This document shows, piece after piece, positions 58,047 to 64,000 of a stretch of DNA of 64,000 nt. The translations under genes and the position numbers were made by a program. The notes beneath the pieces were generated by a model. The model was given only the letters and a program-made list of their open reading frames with translations. It did not search any database and had not been told where the DNA came from. The DNA comes from Blastococcus sp. MG754426. Its GTDB lineage: Bacteria; Actinomycetota; Actinomycetes; Mycobacteriales; Geodermatophilaceae. The number at the start of each line of letters is the position of its first letter. Position 1 is the stretch's first letter. Where the stretch lies: assembly GCF_021699055.1 (NCBI RefSeq), contig NZ_SSXC01000001.1, positions 1 through 64,000 of the forward strand, in the 5' to 3' direction.

Positions 58047-58673
58047 TCAGTTCTCCTCTGGGGTGGTGGATTCGCCGGGGGTGCCCGGCGAGGAAGCGAA
58101 TCGCTCCGCGAGGGCCGCCCAGCGGGGGTCGGTCACCTCGTGGGTGTGGTCCTCGGGCAGGTCGTCGATCCGCTGACCGCAGCCGACGCACAGGCCGCCG
58201 CAGTCCTCGGTGCACACCGGCGAGAGCGGGAGGCTCAGCACGATGGTGTCCCGCGCCAGCGGCTCGAGGTCGAGGAAGTCACCCTCGACCCGGCGCACCT
58301 CGTCCTCCTCGCTGGTGGCCTCGGTGGTGCTGCCCGCGTAGGCGTACAGCTCCTGGACGTCGAGCGCCAGCGTGTCCTCGAGCGGCTCGAGGCAGCGGGC
58401 GCAGGAGCCGACGACCGGCACCTCCAGGTCGCCGGAGACCAGCACGCCCTCCATGACCGACTCCAGCCGGAGCCGCAGGTGGACCTCGGCGCCGCCGGGG
58501 ACCCGGATGAGCTCCAGGCCCCAGCCCTCGGGCGCCGGCGCCGTCCGGTCGAGCTCGTGCAGGCTGCCCGGGCGCCGGCCCAGCTCCCGGAGGTCGACCT
58601 TCCAGGGGTTGGTCGAGGGGCGCCGGTCCTCGGGGGACGCAGCGCCGGGGTGGTTCCGGGGAGCAGCAGGCAT
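58047..58673 (-). CDS. DUF177 (YceD) family protein
   Basis: The 208-residue protein has the YceD/DUF177 core with conserved cysteines in [20 protein letters not shown] and [18 protein letters not shown], and the acidic linker between. The family is linked with rpmF everywhere and is thought to act in 23S rRNA accumulation or L32 assembly. A TAGTCT element about 75 bp upstream (58750-58745) may be the -10 of its promoter. It heads the DUF177-rpmF-rnc-mutM-acyP run. Confidence 0.94.
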   Translation of the reverse strand: MPAAPRNHPGAASPEDRRPSTNPWKVDLRELGRRPGSLHELDRTAPAPEGWGLELIRVPGGAEVHLRLRLESVMEGVLVSGDLEVPVVGSCARCLEPLEDTLALDVQELYAYAGSTTEATSEEDEVRRVEGDFLDLEPLARDTIVLSLPLSPVCTEDCGGLCVGCGQRIDDLPEDHTHEVTDPRWAALAERFASSPGTPGESTTPEEN

Positions 58674-58786
58674 GTCGGTACTCGCGGTCGGGTGCGGGAG
58701 GGGTGGTCAGCCGGGCGGGACGCCGACGGCCGGACCGGTGGTCGAGACTACCCGATCCTCTCCGGGGCCCCACCGTGCGGAAGGTC

Positions 58787-59467
58787 TCAGCCGTCCCGCA
58801 GGTTGCTGCGGGCCTTGTCCACCGAGCGCAGCATGCGCTCCAGTGCCGCCCCGAACTCGGCCAGCCGGGTGTCCACGTACTCGTCGACCTCGGCCCGCAT
58901 CTGCGCGGCCTCGGCGTGGGACTGCTCGCCGAGCTCGTCGGCCCGGGTGACGGCGGTGCGGTAGACCTCGGTCTCGGTGATCAGCCGCTCGTGCTCGGCC
59001 TGGCCGTCGGCGACGAGCGCGGCCCGGTGCTGCTGCCCCTCGGCGACCAGCGCCTGGGCCTCGGCCTCGGCGTCGACCAGGATCTGCTCGGCGTCGGCCC
59101 GGGCCTGGGCCAGCAGCTCGTCGCGCTGCCGCCGGGCCGTGCCGATGATCTCGTCGCGCTGCCGCCGGGCCTGGACGAGCAGCTGCTCGCTCTCCGCCCT
59201 GGTGCGGCCGGTGAGCCGCTCGGCCTCGGCCTGGGCCTGCTGCAGGATCTCGGTGCGCTGCTCGACGATCGCGCCGGCGGCCTGCACGTCCTCGGGCAGC
59301 GACTCGCGCAGGTCGTCGAGCAGGTCGAGCACGTGGTCCCGGGGCACCATGCAGGAGCTCGACATCGGCACGCTGCGGGCGTTCTCGATGACCGTGGTCA
59401 GCTCGTCGACGGTCTCGTAGAGGCGGTAGACGACCTCGGTGGTGTGGCCGCGCCCGGGCCGGGTCAC
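58787..59467 (-). CDS. sepIVA: DivIVA-like septal protein (SepIVA family)
   Basis: The 226-residue protein has a conserved N-terminal segment VYRLYETVDELTTVIENARS and HVLDLLDDLRESLPEDV, then a long coiled coil (about 60-210) rich in Gln, Ala, Glu and Arg with repeated ARRQRDE units. It matches the mycobacterial SepIVA (Rv2927c) group, which organises septal and polar growth. It shares the spot between DUF177 and coaD. The GTG overlaps the coaD stop as GTGA. Confidence 0.88.
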   Translation of the reverse strand: MTRPGRGHTTEVVYRLYETVDELTTVIENARSVPMSSSCMVPRDHVLDLLDDLRESLPEDVQAAGAIVEQRTEILQQAQAEAERLTGRTRAESEQLLVQARRQRDEIIGTARRQRDELLAQARADAEQILVDAEAEAQALVAEGQQHRAALVADGQAEHERLITETEVYRTAVTRADELGEQSHAEAAQMRAEVDEYVDTRLAEFGAALERMLRSVDKARSNLRDG

Positions 59468-59949
59468 GACCGCCCCTCGCGGGCCCGTTCGCGCAGCCGG
59501 TCGTCGACGACCTTGGGCACCAGCCGCGAGACGTCGCCGCCGAAGCCGGCGATCTGCTTGACCAGGCTGGAGGAGAGGTGACCGACCTGCGGGGCGGTGG
59601 GCACGAAGAGCGTCTCGATGGCGGCCAGCTCGCGGTTCATCTGCGCCATCTGCAGCTCGTACTCGAAGTCGCTGACCGCGCGCAGGCCCTTGACGATGAC
59701 CGGGATGTCCTGGCTGCGGCAGTAGTCGACGAGCAGGCCCTGGAAGCTGTCGACGCGCACGTTGGGCAGGTCGGCGACGGCCTCCCGGATCAGCTCCATG
59801 CGCTCCGCGACGGAGAACAGCCCCGCCTTGCCCGGGTTCACCAGCACGGCGACGACCAGCTCGTCGTACAGCCCGGCGGCCCGGTTGATGACGTCGACGT
59901 GCCCGTTGGTCACCGGGTCGAAGGAACCTGGGCAGACGGCACGTCTCAC
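59464..59949 (-). CDS. coaD: phosphopantetheine adenylyltransferase
   Basis: The 161-residue enzyme makes dephospho-CoA from phosphopantetheine and ATP. It has the nucleotidyltransferase start RRAVCPGSFDPVTNGHVDVI (with T/HxGH-like TNGH), KGLRAVSDFEYELQMAQMNR and HLSSSLVKQIAGFGGDVSRL. GTG 59949 overlaps the rsmD stop as GTGA. The order rsmD-coaD is widespread. Confidence 0.96.
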   Translation of the reverse strand: MRRAVCPGSFDPVTNGHVDVINRAAGLYDELVVAVLVNPGKAGLFSVAERMELIREAVADLPNVRVDSFQGLLVDYCRSQDIPVIVKGLRAVSDFEYELQMAQMNRELAAIETLFVPTAPQVGHLSSSLVKQIAGFGGDVSRLVPKVVDDRLRERAREGRS

Positions 59950-60500
59950 GGACGCCGACCGTACCGGAGCACGGCCTCGCCGTAGCGCCGCTCGCGCAGA
60001 CCTTCCAGGGGTGTCGGCCAGGCCCACGTGCGCTCCCGGCTGGGCCGCTCGACCACGACGACGCCGCCGGGGGCCAGCCACTCCCCCGCGACCAGCGCCC
60101 CGAGCACCTCGTGGACCTCCTCCGCGGGCGTCTCGTACGGCGGGTCGGCGAGGACGACGTCGAACGCCTGCGGCGCGGGCCCGGCGGCGACCGCGGGCAC
60201 GGAGCCGGCCACGACCCGCCCGCCGGGCAGCCCGACGGCCGCCAGGTTGGCCCGCAGGACCGGCAGCACCCTCGGGCCGGACTCGACGAAGACAGCGGTG
60301 GCCGCGCCGCGGGAGAGCGCCTCCAGCCCGAGCGCGCCGGACCCGGCGTAGAGGTCCAGCACCGCGGCCCCCTCGAGGTCGACGAGCGAGCCCAGCGAGT
60401 TGAACAGCGCCCCGCGGGCCTTGTCCCCGGTCGGCCGGACGCCGGTGGAGGGGACCTGCAGCCGACGGCCGCCCGCGAGCCCCGCGATGATCCGCGTCAC
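59946..60500 (-). CDS. rsmD: 16S rRNA (guanine-966 N2)-methyltransferase
   Basis: The 184-residue methylase has VTRIIAGLAGGRRLQVPSTG, RPTGDKARGALFNSLGSLVD, the SAM-binding VLDLYAGSGALGLEALSRGA and the catalytic DVVLADPPYE (DPPY). It methylates G966 of 16S rRNA. GTG 60500 overlaps the recG stop as GTGA, and its own stop overlaps coaD, making recG-rsmD-coaD-sepIVA a chain of four-base overlaps. Confidence 0.96.
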   Translation of the reverse strand: MTRIIAGLAGGRRLQVPSTGVRPTGDKARGALFNSLGSLVDLEGAAVLDLYAGSGALGLEALSRGAATAVFVESGPRVLPVLRANLAAVGLPGGRVVAGSVPAVAAGPAPQAFDVVLADPPYETPAEEVHEVLGALVAGEWLAPGGVVVVERPSRERTWAWPTPLEGLRERRYGEAVLRYGRRP

Positions 60501-62683
60501 GCCTTCTCCAGCCACTCGGCGCGCTCGTCGCTGGCCAGGGCCGCGACCTCGGCGGCGAGCCCCGGGTGGTCGGCCAGACCGCGCTCGGTGGCCAGCAACG
60601 CCGTCGCCTCCGCCCGCGCCTCGGCGATCAGCTCCTCGTCCTCCAGCAGCGACAGCAGCTTGATGCCCGAGCGCCGGCCGGACTGCGCGGCGCCGAGGAC
60701 GTCGCCCTCCCGCCGGGTCTCCAGGTCCAGGCGGGCCAGCTCGAAGCCGTCGGAGGTGGCGGCGACCGCGGCCAGCCGCTGCCCGGTCGGCGAGGAGGTC
60801 GGGGCCTCGCTCACCAGCAGGCACAGCCCGGCGTGCTTGCCGCGGGCGACGCGTCCGCGCAGCTGGTGCAGCTGGCTCACGCCGAACCGGTCGGCGTCCA
60901 TGACCACCATGACGGTGGCGTTGGGCACGTCGACCCCGACCTCGACCACCGTGGTGGCCACCAGCACGTCGGTCGCGCCGTCGGCGAAGGCGCGCATCAC
61001 GCCGTCCTTCTCCTCGGGGGTCATCCGCCCGTGCAGGACGTCCAGGCGCAGGCCGGCCAGCGGGCCGGCGCGCAGCGCCTCGGCGACGTCGAGGACGGCG
61101 AGCGGGGGCCGCCGGTCGCTGCGGCCCTCGTCCTCCGGCGGCGCGCCGTCGGCGTCCTCCGGCTCGTCCCCGGGCACGTCGCCGATGCGGGGGCAGACGA
61201 CGTAGGCCTGCCGGCCGGCGGCGACCTCCTCGCGGAGCCGCTCCCAGGCGCGGTCCAGCCAGCCGGGCTTCTCCACGACCGGCACCACCGAGCTGGCCAC
61301 ACCCCCGCGCCCGCTGGGCAGCTGCCGGAGCGTGGAGACCTCGAGGTCGCCGTAGACGGTCATCGCGACCGTCCGCGGGATCGGCGTCGCGGTCATCACC
61401 AGCACGTGCGGGGGGCGGCTGCCCTTGGCGCGGAGCGCGTCCCGCTGCTCCACGCCGAACCGGTGCTGCTCGTCGACGACGACCAGCCCGAGGTCGGCGA
61501 AGTCGACACCCTCCTGCAGCAGCGCGTGGGTGCCGACGACGATGCCGGCCCGCCCCTCGGCCACCTCGGCCCGGGCCTGGCGGCGGGGCGCGGCCTTGAG
61601 CGAGCCGGTGAGCAGGGTGACCCGGGTGCCGGCCGGGTCGCCGTCGAGCTCCCCGGCGCGGCCGAGCGGGCCGAGCAGGGCGCGGATGCCGCGGGCGTGC
61701 TGGGCGGCGAGCACCTCCGTGGGCGCGAGCAGGGCGGCCTGGCCGCCGGCGTCCACCACCTGCGCCATCGCACGCAGCGCGACGACCGTCTTGCCCGAGC
61801 CGACCTCGCCCTGCAGGAGGCGGTGCATCGGCTGGTCGCGGTCCAGCTCGGCGGCGAGCTCCTCCCCCACCGCACGCTGGCCGTCGGTGAGCGCGAACGG
61901 CAGCGCGGCGTCCACGGCGTCGAGCAGCCCCCCCGGCTTCCGCGGGCGCGCGGTGCCGGGCTCCAGGGCGGCGGCCCGGCGGCGGGCGGCGAGGGTGAGC
62001 TGCAGGGTGAGCGCCTCGTCCCACTTCAGCCGGTGCTCGGCGCGCTCGACGTCCTGGGCGGTGGTGGGGCGGTGGATGTCCAGGAGCGCCGCCGGCAGCG
62101 ACAGCAGGCCGTGCCGGGTGCGGATCTCCTCCGGCAGCGGGTCGGTGACCAGGTCGGCCAGGTTGCCCGCACCGCCCAGCAGCAGCTTCACCGACTTCTG
62201 GATCACCCAGCTGGAGACGTCCTTGCTCGCCGGGTAGATCGGCACCAGCTCGCGGGCCCAGTCGTCGTCATCGTCGTCGCCGCTGAGCAGGTGCATGTCG
62301 GGGTGGGTGAACTGCAGCTTGCCCTGGTAGGTGCCGACGGTGCCGGCGAACATGCCCCACACCCCGGGCGCCAGGCGCGCGTGCCGGTGGCTGAAGAAGA
62401 CCAGCTTCATGGTGCTGGCGCCGTCGCCGACGGTGACCTCGGTGAGGGTGCCCCGGCGCTGGCGCATGGGCCGGGTGCTCACGTTCCTCACCTGGGCGAG
62501 CACCGTCACCCGGTCGCCGGGCTGCAGGTCGTCGAGCCGGGCCATCTCGCCGCGCCGGGCGTAGCGGCGGGGGTAGTGGCGCAGCAGGTGGCGCACCGTG
62601 TGCAGGCCGAGCGACTCGGCCATGCCGGTGGCGGTCTTGGGCCCCAGCACCTTCGCCAGCGGGGTCTCCAGCGTCACCGCCAT
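60497..62683 (-). CDS. recG: ATP-dependent DNA helicase RecG
   Basis: The 728-residue helicase has the N-terminal wedge/OB domain (VTVLAQVRNVSTRPMRQRRG), motif I LLQGEVGSGKTVVALRAMAQ, motif II VVVDEQHRFGVEQRDALRAK, motif III VMTATPIPRTVAMTVYGDLE and motif VI HQLRGRVARGKHAGLCLLVS. It reverses stalled forks and processes branched DNA. An insertion of about 15 acidic residues (GDEPEDADGAPPEDEGR) lies in the second helicase domain. Start ATG 62683; one base separates it from the upstream DAK2 gene. Confidence 0.96.
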   Translation of the reverse strand: MAVTLETPLAKVLGPKTATGMAESLGLHTVRHLLRHYPRRYARRGEMARLDDLQPGDRVTVLAQVRNVSTRPMRQRRGTLTEVTVGDGASTMKLVFFSHRHARLAPGVWGMFAGTVGTYQGKLQFTHPDMHLLSGDDDDDDWARELVPIYPASKDVSSWVIQKSVKLLLGGAGNLADLVTDPLPEEIRTRHGLLSLPAALLDIHRPTTAQDVERAEHRLKWDEALTLQLTLAARRRAAALEPGTARPRKPGGLLDAVDAALPFALTDGQRAVGEELAAELDRDQPMHRLLQGEVGSGKTVVALRAMAQVVDAGGQAALLAPTEVLAAQHARGIRALLGPLGRAGELDGDPAGTRVTLLTGSLKAAPRRQARAEVAEGRAGIVVGTHALLQEGVDFADLGLVVVDEQHRFGVEQRDALRAKGSRPPHVLVMTATPIPRTVAMTVYGDLEVSTLRQLPSGRGGVASSVVPVVEKPGWLDRAWERLREEVAAGRQAYVVCPRIGDVPGDEPEDADGAPPEDEGRSDRRPPLAVLDVAEALRAGPLAGLRLDVLHGRMTPEEKDGVMRAFADGATDVLVATTVVEVGVDVPNATVMVVMDADRFGVSQLHQLRGRVARGKHAGLCLLVSEAPTSSPTGQRLAAVAATSDGFELARLDLETRREGDVLGAAQSGRRSGIKLLSLLEDEELIAEARAEATALLATERGLADHPGLAAEVAALASDERAEWLEKA

Positions 62684-62684
62684 G

Positions 62685-64000
62685 TCACTCGACCCCGATC
62701 TGCAGCGGCAGCGACCCGGGGCCGCCGCCGTAGCGCACCACCTCCACGGTGGGGTGCGCCGACGACAGGTGCGCGCACACCGCGTCGCCGAGCGCCTCGT
62801 CGGGGCCGACGACGAGCGTGGCCATCTCCCCGCCCGCGGACAGCAACCGGTCGAGCAGGTCGCAGGCGACGGCGGCGTGCTCCGCGCCGATCACGACGAC
62901 GTCGCCCTCGGCGGAGCCCAGCACGTCGCCGGGCCGGCAGAGACCGGCGCTGGTCAGCGCCTCCTGGTCCGCGACGGCGAGCTCGGCCCACCGGGTGGCG
63001 GCAGCGGCCTCGGCCATGGCGATCACGTCGTCGCCGAAGCGGCGCTGCGGATCGCCGACGGCGAGGGCCGCCAGCCCCTGCACCGGCGAGCGGGTGGGCA
63101 CCACCCCGATCTCCCGGCCGGCCTCGCGCGCCCGCTCCGCCGCCCGGGAGGCGACGGCGTGCAGGCCGGCGTCGTTCGGGAGGACGACGACCTCCTGGGC
63201 GCCGGCGGCGACGATCTCCTCGTACAGGTCGTCCTCGGTGATGCCGCCGGGCTCGCAGACGACGACGCGGGCGCCCTCGGCGCGGAACAGCTCGGCCAGG
63301 CCCTCGCTGTGCACCGCCGCGACGACCGCGCGGACCCCCGGGGCCGGCGCCGCCGGGGGCACGGGGGCCAGCGGGGTGACCGTGATGCGGTGCGGGCGGC
63401 CGGCCTCGATGCCCGCCTCGATGGCGGCGCCGACGTCGGCGACGTGCACGTGGACGTTCCACTCGCGGCCGGTGGGCGTGTCCACCCCGACGACGACGAG
63501 GCTGTCGCCGAGCGCGGCCAGCCGCTCGTGCAGGCGGGCGACAGAGGCCTCGTCGGCGTCGGCGAGCAGGTACTGCACCTCGCTGCCCGGCCCCGGCGGC
63601 GGCTGGTGCGGGGCGTGCACGTGGTCGTGCGGGGCGTGCGCGCGGCGGGCCAGTGCAGGGCGCACCGGCTGCACACCGGTGACCGTGCGGACGAGGGCGT
63701 CCAGGACCAGGGAGAGCCCGGCGCCCCCGGCGTCGACCACCCCGGCCTCGCGCAGCGCGGCGAGCTGGTCGGGGGTGCCCTCCAGGGCCCGGTGGGCGCC
63801 GTCGGCCGCGGCCCCGACGACGTCGGCCAGCGCCGTGCGTCCCTCGTCGACGGCGGCGACGGCGGCCTCCCCCGCGGCCCGGGCGACGGTGAGGAAGGTG
63901 CCCTCCTCGGGGTCGGCGACAGCGGTGTAGGCGCCCTCGGCGGCCTTGCGCATCGCGGCGGCCAGCACCGGCCCGTCGGCCGGGGGCTGGCCGGCGAGCT
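62685..64000 (-). CDS. DAK2/FakA-type kinase-like protein (cut by window edge)
   Basis: About 438 C-terminal residues are visible; the start is beyond position 64000. The frame has the end of a DhaL/DAK2 domain (DGPVLAAAMRKAAEGAYTAV, DPEEGTFLTVARAAGEAAVA, REAGVVDAGGAGLSLVLDAL) followed by the FakA-type middle and C-terminal domains with VHVHVADVGAAIEAGIEAGR and LPNDAGLHAVASRAAERARE. A His-rich HAPHDHVHAPHQ insert is unusual. FakA phosphorylates fatty acids bound by FakB. It precedes recG by one base, as in most Gram-positives. Confidence 0.92.
   Translation of the reverse strand, partial: LAGQPPADGPVLAAAMRKAAEGAYTAVADPEEGTFLTVARAAGEAAVAAVDEGRTALADVVGAAADGAHRALEGTPDQLAALREAGVVDAGGAGLSLVLDALVRTVTGVQPVRPALARRAHAPHDHVHAPHQPPPGPGSEVQYLLADADEASVARLHERLAALGDSLVVVGVDTPTGREWNVHVHVADVGAAIEAGIEAGRPHRITVTPLAPVPPAAPAPGVRAVVAAVHSEGLAELFRAEGARVVVCEPGGITEDDLYEEIVAAGAQEVVVLPNDAGLHAVASRAAERAREAGREIGVVPTRSPVQGLAALAVGDPQRRFGDDVIAMAEAAAATRWAELAVADQEALTSAGLCRPGDVLGSAEGDVVVIGAEHAAVACDLLDRLLSAGGEMATLVVGPDEALGDAVCAHLSSAHPTVEVVRYGGGPGSLPLQIGVE

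Overview
The window is a very GC-rich chromosomal segment with dense, mostly leftward (minus-strand) genes, many GTG starts and frequent four-base stop/start overlaps. The gene content and order are those of an actinobacterium. WhiG-type sigma factor, SepIVA-like protein, DUF2469, DUF2631, DUF4439, the DUF4081-GNAT protein and N-terminally anchored FtsY all point there. The overall style fits the Geodermatophilaceae (Blastococcus, Geodermatophilus, Modestobacter). The family placement is an inference; the phylum is secure. From memory, the order largely matches the Mycobacterium tuberculosis stretch from infB to recG, so this is conserved backbone with a few local insertions.

Layout. 0-2.5 kb: rimP-nusA-ylxR-infB (infB cut by the window edge), with a divergent lipoprotein/DUF4439 pair to 3.7 kb. 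3.7-10.3 kb: dxr-rip1-ispG-GNAT-penicillin-binding protein, an isoprenoid and cell-envelope block. 10.4-15.3 kb: DUF2631, rlmN with a VIT1/CCC1-type protein, a PPK2 kinase, a TrmH-type methylase and a DUF952-GNAT fusion. 15.3-19.9 kb: rpsB-tsf-pyrH-frr-cdsA. 20.2-23.3 kb: an M23-like secreted protein, DUF4262, whiG and xerC. 23.3-27.6 kb: rnhB-DUF2469 and yraN-comM-dprA. 27.7-32.6 kb: an atypical LuxR regulator, lepB, rplS, nudix, trmD, rimM, khpA and rpsP. 32.8-39.0 kb: proS, an acidic secreted protein, an OmpR-type two-component system and an LCP ligase. 39.0-43.4 kb: ffh-amidohydrolase, then a divergent HTH/baeRF-type pair. 43.4-49.3 kb: a small zinc ribbon, amtB-glnB-glnD and ftsY. 49.4-51.9 kb: PhoD-like phosphatase and EEP-family hydrolase on the plus strand. 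51.9-64 kb: smc, acyP, mutM, rnc, rpmF, DUF177, sepIVA, coaD, rsmD, recG and a DAK2/FakA-type gene cut by the right edge.

How the genes work together. Most serve translation (ribosomal proteins, tRNA and rRNA modification, elongation and recycling factors), protein export (Ffh, FtsY, LepB, Rip1), nitrogen sensing (AmtB-PII-GlnD), envelope synthesis (Dxr, IspG, CdsA, PBP, LCP), and DNA repair, recombination or chromosome handling (DprA, ComM, XerC, MutM, RecG, SMC). I found no tRNA, rRNA, CRISPR array, insertion sequence or prophage.

No clear-cut new multi-gene system is visible. The best candidates for something new are the HTH regulator facing a release-factor-like (baeRF) gene across a palindrome that overlaps its promoter, a LuxR regulator whose receiver has lost its phosphorylation site and has a paired inverted repeat upstream, 11-bp-phased repeats before the two-component system, a CTG start for the site-2 protease, and several structured leaders in ribosomal-protein operons.
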